From Micropterus salmoides (Eukaryota; Chordata; Actinopteri; Centrarchiformes; Centrarchidae): a DNA stretch of 64,000 nt. The stretch is taken from assembly GCF_014851395.1 (NCBI RefSeq), contig NW_024040374.1:28104772-28168771 (forward strand), in the 5' to 3' direction. Made by a program: the position numbers and the translations under genes. Positions 12,659-25,474 of the stretch are shown one piece after another (within the stretch, counting starts at the first letter, position 1; each line of letters opens with the position of its first letter). The notes beneath the pieces are model-generated. The model was not told where the DNA came from and did not search any database. It saw nothing but the letters and a program-made list of their open reading frames with translations.

Positions 12659-14858
12659 CAAAGGCAATTGCATATTATATTTCTGATTATATGTCTGTCA
12701 CTGAGCCGTCAATGACAATTTGAAATAGTCTGCAAGTCTGACAATATAAGTACAACTCAAACTGAAATTCTGAACAAAGCACCTAATTGTTGGCATATTT
12801 TTTAAATGGAAGGTGTAGTTCAACATGGGTTACATTTACGAATTAGTCAGACCAGCTGTCACTCAAGTCCTCTTCATCTGTGGCTAATATTCTAGTCGTC
12901 AGTCATCTTAAGGTGATTCAACAATTCTACCATGTGACAGCTTCTGTAGGTGAGTGGGCCCCACTCTAAAAGCCCATCCAGACATAGATGCGTGGCACTG
13001 GTGACCTTTAATTTCATTCAGACTGTGTACAAATGACTTCAGCATAGCCCACTTAGGAAAAAAAGCCTGTGAAAGAAAGTCTTTGCAAGATTGTAGCTAC
13101 TCTGGGTTTCGGCACACTGGCATTATCTACTCCCTGGCTTTAATGACTTCCCGCCGAGAGGAGCCACGGTGAGAGCCTTGGCAGTCAGACTAAGAATAGC
13201 ATTAGACACAAGGTTATCTGGGCATTACACTCACTGTAACATGCAATTAACTCTACTCCTCCATTTTCATTACACAATTATTCATTAATGTCAATTTAAT
13301 TTTATGCATTGTTCTACATGACCAAAGCCTGATTACGGGGCCCTTGCACTCCAATATCCCAAGTTAACTGGTGCCAGCCTCACTTGCAGGCCGACTAATT
13401 GCAATTTAGCCCTAGACAGCACCTCCCTCTTTAGGCTGTCCTTAATGGAGCAACTGATTCACAGACAGGTAACGATTGGAAAGACAAAGTGCTTCTCTCT
13501 CTGAATGGAAAACAAATGCACTGCTGCTAAGCTGTTTTCTTTGTGATAGCACTAAGGTCTGCCCTTTGTATTCAGAGAGGGACAAGAGGTAATATGTTTC
13601 CTTAAATCCTATTTGTCTTCCAATTCTATCTCCATATAGAAATAAGAAGACCCTATTAAATCACACAAGAATGTCTATACAGCGGGGAGCAATGGAATTT
13701 AGTTTATGGACAGATAACAATTTGCATTTGCCATGTCAAGATAAAAGTACCATATGTATGTTTTCCATTATGAACTAGCCAACAATATTCTAAAATGGCC
13801 TGAAGATATGTATTCTCTGTTTGGACTGTAGGTGTCTTACGTATTCAGCAAAAAAAAATTTACTGGGTCGTTTCCTTACCTAGAGCTGGAGCATCTCCTA
13901 CTTATACAAGTTCAGGCTTCACCAGCTCTAGGCAACAATGCTAATGTGTGCAAAAATATGTCAAGAAGAACGGTCAAAACTGAAGATTGTGACATGCCTT
14001 ACAAATTGCCACTTTCAAAGCAAAGTCAAATAAAGATGGAGGAAACTTACACAGGCCAAAGGAATCCAATCTGATGTTGAGTTGACTGTTTTTCTCCCTT
14101 ACAGGTCTACTCTCATGCCTCATGTCTCTGTTACTCAGAACTAGTGATAGGGAGCCAGTTAAAACCAGCCCAAATCCTTATCCTTTATGAATACAAAGAG
14201 CTAAGAGAGCTAACACTGTGTGTGTTTCTATGCTGTACTGGTGTACAGGCAGGAAGTTTCTGTCATTTTGCTAAATGTGACAAAGTTTAGCCCAATTGTT
14301 CCTTGATAAATCAGAAGTGGTGTGTGGTTTCCTCAAATTTTAATCGTATCTTTTTGTGTTAGAGGAGTGTGCATATCTCAGTAATCTTTGGTGGTAGTCT
14401 GATTAAGGAAACTGATTAGGGAGGCTGGGTGGCTGCCTATTCATCAGCAACACTGGTTTGTATAAATGTATGAGTGTTTGAGTTGCTATCAATTAAGTGT
14501 TAGTAGTAGTAACAGAAGGTAGCTAAGTCTGGTTTGCCAGCAAGTTGCATCTTCAGTCGATCCTTATGCAGTCAGCCACAGTAGCTTTTTCAGGTAGCAA
14601 CTTTCTGTGTTTACGTGCAGTCAGACTCAGCGACAGGCTTTTGAGATGATTTATGTAGAATTTGAGTTATTTGGGCAGCTATAGGAGGCTCACGGTGCTT
14701 GCCCACACTGTTTTGTCATGTTTCCCGAATCTTTACAACAAAGGTGGCAAGCAGGCCATAATTATGAGAAAAAGATCCAGATTGAAAAATACCATCACTT
14801 TTCTTTAAATCTGCTTCCTGCAGTTGGCCCAGTGTTGCCTAATGTTGCTTATTTGGGT
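12659..14858. other. Unique non-coding sequence with a candidate regulatory block
   Basis: Positions 13050-13640 stand out from the AT-rich flanks. They show balanced composition, no repeats, and clustered motifs such as TGCAATTAAC, CAATTATTCATTAATG and CCTGATTACGGGG. This is the look of a conserved non-coding element, inferred only. A short plus-strand open frame at 13832-14074 was not recognised. Confidence 0.35.
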
Positions 14859-15023
14859 TTAAAGGGTTAACTGGCCAGCAGAGTTTCCCTGGAGAACACC
14901 ATTCTTAGGGGACCCGTTCCTGATCTGGGAGACGTTCTCATAGAGCTTCTTGAACAAGTTGTAGAGGTCTTGTTGAACCATGGTTCGTCTGGCCCCATAC
15001 TGAGGGACCTGACCGGTGGCTAG
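14859..15023 (-). CDS. Unassigned coding-like fragment, possible terminal exon or retrocopy piece
   Basis: A 54-codon open stretch ends in TAA at 14859 and is closed upstream by an in-frame TAG at 15024-15026. The first internal ATG is at 14981. It reads like real protein: it includes 'MVQQDLYNLFKKLYENVSQI' and has many C/G third positions although the neighbourhood is AT-rich. No family was recognised. The upstream edge has no strong polypyrimidine tract. A weak AG at about 15011 could be an acceptor, which would make this a last exon. It could equally be a fragment of a retrotransposed gene or transposon. Confidence 0.3.
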   Translation of the reverse strand, partial: LATGQVPQYGARRTMVQQDLYNLFKKLYENVSQIRNGSPKNGVLQGNSAGQLTL

Positions 15024-15236
15024 CTATGGATTGTTCATAACAATAACCATATGTCAATACAAAGGGCTTGTAAATGTAAATGGTACCAGAAAAAAACTTG
15101 ACTGTGTAGTTGTGTTATTACACTGGGCAGCAGGGACGGCTGCTAACAAGGCCTGGTAAACTAAAAAGCCTAATTAGTCTTTGTTTAAAAGGCCTGAGGA
15201 GGACTCAGTCCACAACAATTTCAACTACACTGTAGT

Positions 15237-15770
15237 AGAGCCTGACAGATATTGGTTTTTTGAGACCAATACCAATTTTGGAAGGGAAAAATTCTGATTA
15301 CTGATATGGTGGCCAATAAAGTAAATTTATGAGCTGGAATGAAAATAGACCTTTTCTATGTGGATAGTGCACCAATATGACTATGCAAAGGTACTCACAG
15401 CTGCTTTCTTAAACAAATAACTTTATTAAAGAATATTTCAGTTAAATATTTATTCACTTTATACATTTTTTTAATGTTACAGTTAGCAGTAGTTATGCAG
15501 TTTCTGTGAAAAAAAAAAAGTTATAAAAATTGTGTGTTTTTGTATAGCCATCAGTGACAAGAGCAAGCACACTAGAGACTTCCACTGGCCAAGCCGGCTA
15601 ACTCCGGGTGCTCTGGTTTCCCCCACCATCAAAAACATGTTAGTTCATCATATGACAGACCTGGGAGATGTAACTCCACGGTTTGGCCACTATGCCAAAT
15701 TGGCTTCAAAGCATGATGCACTTTCTGGCGGCTTGTTACACTGGCTACTCCTAGAATAAAAATACAGAGC
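15237..15770 (+). repeat. Composite interspersed repeat remnants
   Basis: The start, around GATATTGGTTTTTTGAGACC and TGATATGGTGGCC, matches an abundant fish hAT-like repeat with a 'CCGATATTGG' motif. Farther on, CTCCGGGTGCTCTGGTTTCC with a nearby ACATGTTAGT resembles the body of a fish SINE. Both are partial, and neither end is clear. Confidence 0.45.
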
Positions 15771-17688
15771 TAGAAATTAGCATCATACATACCCTTTAAG
15801 ATTTTTTTTACTGTGGACTAAAATATTGGACGGAGGGAAGGAAATCCCTTGAGCTGCATTGGTAGAGTGGCTAAAAAAAGTCTATGACTGACCTTTCAGT
15901 TCCATCCATCTGATGGTAATTAGGTGCTGCAATCCCAGTGTTTATGAAGGTATTAACACAACAACTGTTTGGGCTTTTCCTCCCATCCGCTCCCGTCCTC
16001 TGTAATGTCTTTCATTGCAAGCAGTAGTGTTTTGTGCGATAACCAAAACCATATTTAAGCAAATTGTTTCACACTATTCTGTCAGGAAATTTGCCTCATG
16101 GAATAATGGTAAAAAATTATAAGCCACAAGGGACTTTTTTTTTTAACACACCTGACATGGAACACATGATTAAAGAGTGCAAATTTGGGGGTCACCCCAG
16201 GCCAATTGGACCTGTCTTTCATGCACTGATTCACATCAAAGAGTCTCAGGCAAGACTCCTTAAGGCATACAGTATGTGATCAAAGCACTCTCCTCTTTGT
16301 AAATTCTATTTTATCCTTGTTGTTCATATTATGTTTCAGCGTAACCATACAAATCGCATGCATAATTGGAAGGGTAAAAGACATTTTAATTCTTCCAGAA
16401 CCATATTTCATGCACAAAACAAGAAATTGTGATGTAAGATAATGATTAATGTACTTCTTTGTTGATTGACCATTGAAAAGACTACTCTTTTATTCTTCTG
16501 TTCAGCAGACTTTGTAAGCAGTAGGGCAGCAATTATTGTTCATTTTCAGACTGAGAATAATCAAGGCCTTCAAAAGAAAATTAGATAATAAGCATATAAA
16601 ATATGAAAGGAAAGAAACAGCCAACTAGAGTCTTCTCTCACAATAAAAGAAGATGTGATTAGCATGACCAAAGGTTTGCAACATTTTGTCTGAATATAAT
16701 AGATATAATTACTTTCGTGTTGAATTGAATTCACTTCATAACAATATGTCAGAATGAGGTGAAATATGTCTGGATAAAAAGTGTGATTTTGTTTTCTTCT
16801 ATATCTTCTAGTAGGGAATGTTGCAGTCTGTTGTTATTGTTATTGTTATTTATAACCATAGAAATTTCTATTTAAAAGCATGATACTTACATTCATATAT
16901 AGTTTATTGCTTTTGCATCAACATACATACACATTGTTAGAGAAAAAATGACTTGGGTCCTGCAAAATAATTCAACATGTATGATGTGTATAATGGTTTC
17001 TGAGCTTCTGAGCTAATCAACAGGAGTGCTCTTCATGAGGTTTGACAAATTTGCCTCTTCCCCCATACTTCTCATTATACTGAATTCTTCTCATACTAAC
17101 ATGTGGCACCATTTAATTTAATTGTAACACTTCAGATCCGTTCTGTGTTTGGAAATGAGCCGAAATAATGTATGCTAATTGCTAAACTACTTTTTAACAT
17201 ATTTGCCCTCCTCAAGTACTGTTTTGGGTTGGTCAAGAATTGTTGCAGAACTACTTATAATGCAGCTACAATGTGTGCAATGTTCTGCCACTTCCTAAGA
17301 TCTGACTGATTACAATGGCTGTTAAAAATATCATCTCAGTTCATCCTGGGCTTGGCACGCTACATTGTATGAAATAATATATCCAGACACATCTGATCTG
17401 TCACACTCATGGGGCAATAATACTTTTAGTCAGTAATAACATAGTTACATCCAACTATAACAAACAATAGTAAGAAAAACGCGCACTGGACATGAAATGT
17501 ATAAGAAAGGCTGCTTGATATTAAAGGTAGCCCTTAACAATCAGGTCAGAAAAAATCCTGAGGAGTTATCAAAGAATGAGTTCGGAATAAATCAGGAACT
17601 AACTTCTAATTAATCGCTAAAAGTCTGATTCAAGAACGATATTAGAAAGTTACTTGAGAACAAACAGCTGCATTCTGTGATAAAGCAA
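15771..17688. other. Unique AT-rich non-coding sequence
   Basis: It contains a short TTATTG repeat at about 16833-16852. No gene was recognised. Confidence 0.4.
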
Positions 17689-17890
17689 TAGTTAGACATT
17701 TTGAAAAATGTGCTTTTTGCTTTCTTGACGAGAGTTAGACAAGTGGGTCAACATATCTATCCGTTCAATATGAAGCTGAAGCCAGGAAACGGTTAAATTA
17801 GCTAAGCATAAAGACTGGAAACTGGTGAAAACAGATACCCTTGCTCCGTCCAAATGTAACAAAATCGACCTAACATTAGCTCTAGCCAAT
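17689..17890 (+). repeat. Interspersed fish repeat fragment
   Basis: The block reading GCTTTCTTGACGAGAGTTAG, then AATATGAAGCTGAAGCCAGG, then GCATAAAGACTGGAAAC matches a very common teleost repeat often found in introns. The ends are not preserved. Confidence 0.65.
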
Positions 17891-18478
17891 TCTAGTTCAT
17901 GTTATATCTCATTTTGTTTATCCAAACCAAAACCAAAGTGTAAAAGGCAAAAAAAAGAAGAAAAAGGAAGATTATATTCGGAGCAGATATAAATAATTAT
18001 TCACATCCATATGTCTTATTAGTTTGTTTAAATAGGGCATCCTATGACAGGGTATCCCATTGGTTTTACCGTTTGTTGTTAATTATTTCCACAAAAGATT
18101 CACCTGGAGCCCTCACACAACAGCAACGATACCAAGTTTGGACACTACAGTCACATGACAGGTGGCATAGGGCATTACTTTGCGGCACGCTGTTTTTGAT
18201 TTTACAGCCCCATCTTTGTGTACTACAGAGGCATGCCTTTCAAAAAGTAATAAAAGTTTGGATGATACGGTGATTTAAATTGGTCTAGCAATTATGGGCT
18301 ACTCGTATTTATGCAGGCACAACAGCAAAAATAAAACAAAACTGTAAGGCAGTTGCATTTTATGTCCGCAAAGTCCACAAACAACAACAGTTTTGTCCCC
18401 AATTTTTCCGTCTATGGTGTTGAATCTAAAGCATGTTCTTTTCAGATGGTTTGGTGATTGAAAAGCTGGCATGACTCG
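17891..18478. other. Unique non-coding sequence
   Basis: Nothing was recognised. Confidence 0.35.
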
Positions 18479-19752
18479 TTAAAGGTTCAGTGTGTAATAT
18501 TTCTGAGGATTTATTAACAGAAATGCAATATAATATCTATAACTATGTTTTCAGTGGTGTATAAAGACCTTACATAATGAATCATTATGTTTTTATTACC
18601 TTAGAATAAGACATTTATATCTACATAACCGCGGGCACCCCCTTCTATGGAGCTCGCTGTATTGTGTGGTAATGTTTCTACAAAAGCCGACAACGGACAA
18701 ACAGTGCTACAGAGCACATTTTGTCATCACGGCGTTCTTCTTCTGCTTGTATAATTCTGGCAGTGTAGACGCCCGTCACTACATTAAATGCGTCCGTAGA
18801 AGAAGAAGAGGAAATAATAATAATAATAATTATAAACAGTCTCTGAGTAGTCCTCTGGCTTATTAGAAGTAAGAAGAGAAGTGACATTTAGACAGATGAA
18901 TGAGCACGCCTGTTATTTAGCAGGAGAGCCGACAGCCTGTGGATCTTTATACCATGAAGCCAGAGGAGTCGGGACAGATGCAAACAGATGACGGCAAAAA
19001 ATCAAGGACATAATCGGTGTGGATTTTCCCAGATGGAAGGCTTTGATGGGCTTTGAAGTTGTCTGTTTTCTGCTGGACAGGTAATTAACTTTGTTTGTCA
19101 GACTTTAGCAATGCAAATGAAAACTGTTGTTTGATAGCTTTATCTCGAAGCTGGCCATAAACACAGAGAGCCGGGTCGTGTCTCCCCTGTCAGTCTTTTA
19201 TCTTGTTGGTTAATTTCATGTAGCCTTGTTGTTCTCCAGCGCTATGGTTTGGCTTTTCCGGTTACATTAGCGAGACAATCAGCTGATCAGTAATTGGCAA
19301 TAAAACTAAAGTTAGCTTACAGCATGGAAGCAATCAGCCAGCTAAACTTTTACTACTCTGGTAGAAAAAACATGTAGTTGGAATAATTTCATATAGTTAC
19401 TCTCCAGCCCTGTGCTTTGGCTTGTGGTGTAAAACATGTAGTTGGATTAATTTCATGTAGTAACTCTTCTCTCTGTTTTGGCTTTGTTGGTTACTTTGTG
19501 AGACAATCAGCTGATCACTAATTGGCAATAAAACGGTAACAGCATGGAAGCTCAGATCAGCAGCTAAACTTCTGTTGAATACTGCCCCGGTGGAACATAA
19601 GATGACCGTGTGCCTATCAAGTGACCAATAATGAATACTTTGTTTTGTTTTGTTTAAATGTCTTTAAAAACGTTGCACCGTTTTGCCACAATCTGAAATC
19701 ATGGCAGTCGCAACTCTCACCACTAGATGCCACTAAAACCTAGACACTTTAA
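18479..19752. mobile_element. Non-autonomous DNA transposon with TTAA ends
   Basis: The left end TTAAAGGTTCAGTGTGTAAT and the right end, which closes CCTAGACACTTTAA, are imperfect inverted copies with TTAA at each edge. Inner landmarks such as TTACCTTAGAATAAGACATT, ATGGAGCTCGCTGTATTGTG and CACCACTAGATGCCACTAAA belong to an abundant percomorph element. There is no transposase. An internal tandem-like duplication (units at about 19209-19350 and 19446-19572) lengthens this copy. A GAAGAAGAAGAG and AATAATAAT microsatellite lies at 18798-18830. Confidence 0.75.
19209..19572 (+). repeat. Internal duplication inside the transposon
   Basis: Two long units share the core GAGACAATCAGCTGATCA followed by TAATTGGCAATAAAAC (19271-19306 and 19499-19534), the preceding TTAATTTCATGTAG and the following CAGCATGGAAGC. 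A partial third unit with CATGTAGTTGGA and TAATTTCATATAG lies between them. Confidence 0.8.
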
Positions 19753-19921
19753 CTTTCTTAATTTATTGGGTTTGCACATAGAACAGAGCTCTATGGGACA
19801 GTGGAATAAGCCGCAGTTTATCAGGCTTTAAGTTTCTCTAAATGGAACTTAAATAATATAAAACTGGCGTTGTCCTTTAACGTTATTGCCAACTACTGCA
19901 ACAATTAACATTTTTACAATA

Positions 19922-20174
19922 GGCCTTTTTCACAGCAGACATTTTGACGTACTTATCTTGACATAGTACACAATGCACAGGTGTTACTTAGGAAATTAGC
20001 GATGGCTCTGTTCTATTCAAGTGTCCCAGTAAGCCATGACATCGAACCAGCATAGACAATACCTAGACCCGGAAACTGAAGCAGCTAGATGGAATAAAGC
20101 CATCGTTCATTTTATGATTTACACCCATGCTTTTCCTACTTTGACATGTCAAAATGTCTGCCATGAAAAACGCC
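19922..20174. mobile_element. Small MITE with TA target duplication (mariner-like)
   Basis: The 253-base unit begins GGCCTTTTTCACAGCAGACA and ends with a near-exact inverted copy. It is flanked on both sides by TA. About 27 of its terminal bases pair with few mismatches. The TA duplication fits the Tc1/mariner group. No coding capacity is present. Confidence 0.85.
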
Positions 20175-21984
20175 TATGTAGCCTCCGAGATATCTAATGC
20201 AATGTGATTCCATTAGTAAATAACAGTTTTTACCCTTTATCCCAGATGTTAATAGACAATACAAGGGTTCAAGTCATGTGACTCCTTTGTTGTTGAAAAA
20301 TGCACACCAATATTTTGTACAGTATGGGGCTATGCTGGTGTAGCAGAACCTACAGATTAGTGATAACTTTGCAGAGCTAAGCTTTCATCATGACTGCAAA
20401 TGTTGATTTAGATTAGTGATAAAAAAATATATATAAACAGTTATCAATCTGTCTGCTCTCTATTCACTTCATTCTGTAGACAGTTGTTGTGACATGGTCC
20501 TGGTTGATTGGTGGGGACTGATGAACAGCTTTGTGCATCCCCCAATTTCTAATTTCTTTTTGTCTTTTAATTAAAACCCAGTTATCTTCACCTCTGGCTG
20601 TATTGTGCAGCAGTATAACGAAAATGCAGCCTAGGGGTAAGAGCACTCCTCATAAGACTATAATTGTCAAGATGAAACTCTCCTAAACAAGCTTCAGCTA
20701 AATACATTTTCAAACATGAATAGAGCATTCCCTTGTACAGGGAATACATGCATCCAATATTTTATCATTGTTATATTATTAATCCAAACTATTAAATAAT
20801 AAATGTCACTGTAAGTATCTTGTAGAATGAGACAATTTTCCAAGTTCAAGTGTGTATGAAACTAAATGACAAAATCCAGGGCAACACAAAATATATTTTC
20901 ATGTCAAACTGAAAATCAGTGAAGATTTGGTGCTTTTTTAAAAACTTAATTGGTGGTATTTACATATTATATAAATAAATATAGCAATATAACATTTTAG
21001 AGCTGCAACGTTCTTGCAGTACACAGCAGAGTGATTTTCTGGGTAATCAAGACAATAGGATAATTACATCTAGAAAAAAACATGCAGCACTTAAAATGCA
21101 GTACTAACATTAGACAACTACAATTAAAGGACATATGGGGGAAACAGTATAAGCGCGGTAGGCCCTGGATGTTAATGGGAGACTGAACTCTCTCTGTACT
21201 CAGTTCTTCATGTGAAGTGTTGAGATGGGTCCTCTGATTGTCCACTGAGAATTGTTTACATTTCTTCAAAAGCTCCATTTTGTTTCCCCTGACAAGGTGG
21301 AATAAGTGACTTGGCCATGATGGATGGAGGCACCTGTCCTAATGGTGGCTCAAACTGTGCCCACTAGTGCACGGTACATTGATAAATTGACAACAGTTGG
21401 GACATGCTCTACTAGCAGGGAGAATGAGGCTACTAGGACATCCGACTGCTCACCACGATTCCATGTCAGTGTTATGGAACCTCACAATGTGGAAGTCCCC
21501 AAACAGCTGCAAAAGAGGAATGAGTGCTCGGAGGGGTATTTGACGATTAATGTTTGAGCTTTGTCTTTGCCAAAGAACAGAGATGACACCTGCTGTAAAA
21601 GTTTTAAAGGTCTACAAATCTGCTACGTGAGTTAAAATTCGTAGAAGAAAACCAAATAAAAAATTGTATGGGTTTCCTTAAAAATATAGTGTGGAAGATA
21701 TGGCCAGATTTTTATTTTTTTTTAAACATTCAAAGAATGAACTTATATGATCAGCAGAATGTGAAGAAGTAACAGTTGACATTATGTCAAAGATGTATTG
21801 TGCTGCAGAGATATCTACTGAAGTTAGCATCCTCCTTCATGAACTAATTGCCTTGTTAACTCATTGTAAAACACACTTCATTCAAACTCGACAGAAACAA
21901 AATGAAGCTCACCAGAAACAAGTGTTAGTCTTTTCTATGTTCTAATAATCACCAACTCTGGTTCCTGCCTGAACCCTCCCTGTC
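20175..21984. other. Unique non-coding sequence
   Basis: No gene was recognised. Short open frames at 20464-20646, 20997-21278 and 21324-21557 show no known motif. Confidence 0.4.
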
Positions 21985-22497
21985 TTCACCATTTCAGTCT
22001 TGGAACTGGCTTCCTGTCTGTCAAAGAACTGATTTTAAAATACTGCTGTTGGTTTATAAAGCACTGAATGGTTTATTTCTGATTTTTTGCTACACTATGA
22101 ACCATCCAGACCTTTCAGGTCGTCTGGGGCAGGTCTGCTTTCTGTTCCCACAGTCAAAACTAAACATTCAGTTTTTATGCACCATCTGGTATCTGGAACA
22201 AACTCCCAGAAAACTGCAGGTATGTTGAAACTCTTGGTTCTTTTAAATCAAGGCTGAAGTCTTTTGTTTTTGCCGCTGTCTTTTATTAAATCAAATTTGA
22301 GGCTTTTGATTAATATCTTAAATGCACTATAACTTTTACTGTCCTGTTTTACTTTGTTTTTATTTTCTATTTAACAATTTTAATTATATTTAAATGTCTT
22401 TCTATTTCCGTAAGTTGCTTTTATGTTTCACATAAAGCACTTTGAATTGCCTTGTTGAGAAATGTGCTATACAAATAAACTTGTCTTGTACTTTTTA
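21985..22497 (+). mobile_element. 5'-truncated LINE 3' end (CR1/L2 type)
   Basis: The C-terminal reverse-transcriptase tail is readable across frames: 'LPVCQRTDFKILLLVYKALN', then 'HYEPSRPFRSSGAGLLSVP'. The 3' UTR follows with AAAGCACTTTGAATTGCC and GTGCTATACAAATAAACTTG. The 3' UTR matches the tail at 34980-35060, so both belong to one family. All 5' sequence is missing, as is usual for such insertions. Confidence 0.85.
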
Positions 22498-23294
22498 ATT
22501 TGTCTTTTTGGTGATTTGACAAACATCTGTTACATTTAAAGATATTAGACTGAGTTTAATGTGAAAGGTGTTGCACGTATTGACAAACCCACAGAGTATT
22601 ATCCCCCAACTTTGTAGTTCCTCTCAGCTATACGAGCTTTTCATTTTTTTCCAGCTCATTTTTGTTTTTCCGGCCTGCAACTTTACTGTTTTCTCTCACC
22701 ACTCTAATAAAACCCATTTCCAGCTGCAGCAGGTCACTGTTTAATGCAAAACTGCTCTGATAAACCCACTGTAAACTATCTGCCCAGCACCAAACCACAA
22801 GTAAAAAAAAAGACGTCTGGATGTGTAAATAGGCAACATGTTCTCCACAACAACTTTATGAGGTGATAAGTCATTGTTGTGTTTACAGCTTGTTTTAGTA
22901 CACCAAAGTATCCCAAAAATAATCAACCAAAAAAAAATTATGTATTGCTACTTCTTTGCTGTACTTATTTGGGTGAGAACAGTCTCTTGATTATAGATTC
23001 AGGCCTCTTCATGGCTTGAGACATCATCATGCATAAAATAAAAGCTGTTTCCATACAGAAATTAAATCCCACAAATAATGACTATACAAATTGCAAATGG
23101 TTGTTTTAAAAAGCTCCAGATACTTATGTAATCTGTCTTGCCGACTGTCCCTCAAACAACTCATACAGTTTATAATGAGCGTCAGTTCAGCTTACCTCAA
23201 ATGAGACGCATAAAGCTTCCCTTGGCATCCTCCCTGCTGTCTGTGTTGCCTTAGTGTGATATGGGGTCCATAACAATCAGCACCACCCTAATTA
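22498..23294. other. Unique non-coding sequence
   Basis: No gene or repeat was recognised. Confidence 0.4.
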
Positions 23295-23968
23295 GGGGTC
23301 CAAGCCCAAGGGGGCTGGGGGCCACGCACGCAAGGCAGTCGTACTGCAGCTTACACCATAAGTTATGCAAGTTAATTTCACAGGAGAGGTATAGACTGCT
23401 GCAAACACCTCAGACGCAAATAATGACACATGCCCACCAGCAGGTGGCACAATAATCAAGGTAAGCGCATTTTGAAAATAACTCCCACCACATATTACTT
23501 CGAATATTCAAAAATCTTATATACACACGTTCCCTGAATTGAGCTGCATCTCGTAATATATATATTTCGCCTATAATTGTTCTTCATGAAATTGCAAAAT
23601 GTGCTAAATTTACTATTTTGAACTCCTCCTAGCTGGTGATTAGTAATCCAAAAAATGCGGAGGTTATAAACAAACAACTTCTTGTAGGTTACGGTCAAAA
23701 CAGGAAGTAATGGCATATCTCGATTAACACGAAACTCGGGTCAGTACTTTCGTACGCCTTGCTAAGGCAAAATTTGGCACCGATCGCCCACTAGGTAGTG
23801 CGTTTCTTGCAAAGTTATGAAATAAGCCAAACCTACTTTTTAAAACTCCTCCTAGTCAGAACCTAAATCTTTTCCAGTCTCTCTACCTGTGACTTGCAAT
23901 GAGCCTGTGGGACTGCAGGTCTGACTTGCATTGCCTCGGTGGGCCAACAGAAGGTTGGCTAGGACCCC
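23295..23968. mobile_element. Non-autonomous DNA transposon with ATTA target duplication
   Basis: The ends are inverted: GGGGTCCAAGCC at the left and GGCTAGGACCCC at the right, each flanked by ATTA. The body includes AACACGAAACTCGGGTCAGT and TTTCGTACGCCTTGCTAAGG, typical of an abundant fish element. No transposase was seen. Confidence 0.75.
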
Positions 23969-25474
23969 ATTAATACCTGCTTGCAAGTCTAGTTATTTTT
24001 GGCACTCGAAACTTGCTCTGAAGGAGAAAAGACCAATTTGAGGCCTTTAAAATGCCTTAACCTTCTTTTAAAGAGCCAATTAGCCAGCATATCTACCCAC
24101 GAAGCCCAACATTACACCATTTCTGTCACATCTTTGGAGAGAAACCTATTTTACACAATTAATGAGGATACTTTACAGCTAGCGTTTCAAAGCCCTAGCT
24201 CTATTGTTGTCTGTGCAAGTTTGTCTTTCAAAATCTCCTGCATGTGTGTCAGCACGTATACTCTACCTGACAACACAGACCCAGTTTTAAAGTGTGTTAA
24301 ATTAAATCAGAACATGGACTTAAAACTTTGAACACATATTCATGCTCAGGTTTCTACCCATACCTTCTTCTGTGGCAGGTCATGTCGCGCTGAGGAGAAG
24401 TCGGTAAATGAGACATGTCAATTGCCCATCAACCCTCATATTGATAATTTGCTAATTTAAATGAAGTTAATTGGAGAGCCTGTCCCTAAAATGATCTCAC
24501 ATCTGCAATAGTTTACTTACTTACTCTGGTGATTAGTCAAACTCCTCAGGCCTTATGAGATCAAATCCAGATGTTGCTGTTTGTTGACAGCTATGAGGCC
24601 TTAATAGAAAAAAACATGTATATATCTAAGTAACAAACTAAAAAAATATCCCCATTATAGAAGAATAATTTTCCACAACAAATTGTCTACTGAAACAGAC
24701 TTGCATATTGGTACATGTAATTCCTGCTGACATCCTATAGACTAAGTTTTTTATACTGTATCACAGAAAAATCACATTTGGAGGTAAAGCCTGTCTTCAC
24801 CACAAGTGACTCATGATTCTTAGGCATTTGTCTCATGGACATAAATGTCATTAATGCTCTTGTTTCGATTTAAGCTGTTGTTTCTTGGCTCTGTGCAGGC
24901 ATGCGTTCAGCCTTGTCACACATGCGTCACTGCAACCTGCTGCGTCTTCGAACACTTCAGTTAATACACACTGCATAGTTTTCTACCTTTTTATAATACA
25001 AGTTTTGTTTTGTTTTTTCTATTTATAATTTAACAAGCTGTGATCTTAAATAACTGGGAGCAGAAATTTTATACTGAAATGTCTTATTAAATACTTAAAT
25101 AATGGAAAGGCCTCATCCTACCATTACTTTCTCCAAATGTTTTGACTTTCAGCGTCTGTGTTTTCACTTTAAAGACATATTTGTTCCCAAAACAAATCCT
25201 CTCACAGCACCAGCGTGGCAGTAAGTATCTCTTCTCCTCCTCCACGAAGCTCAAGAGAGTGCCATCAAAACTCCATGGAAACTAATTTCACATATGATCG
25301 CTGCTATACCAGTCATACCATGTATATGTCTGTAGAAGAACTTTGAGAAATATCATTTTCAGTTGGTCTCCAACAGATGGGATTCAAAATAAAAGGTGTT
25401 ACCTCTACTATTACCTCTTCAGTTTTTTGCTTTGCTGAAAAAGTGATAAATGGAGCTCTGGGTGACAGTTACTA
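23969..25474. other. Unique non-coding sequence with a candidate regulatory block
   Basis: Positions 24385-24610 carry clustered TAATTTGCTAATTTAAATGA, GTTAATTGG and GGTGATTAG motifs in balanced sequence, suggestive of a conserved enhancer. A 110-codon open frame at 23999-24331 on the plus strand shows no recognised domain and is treated as chance. Confidence 0.35.

Noticed and set aside
23999..24331. 110-codon plus-strand open frame
   Set aside because: No domain, no splice context, AT-rich codon use.
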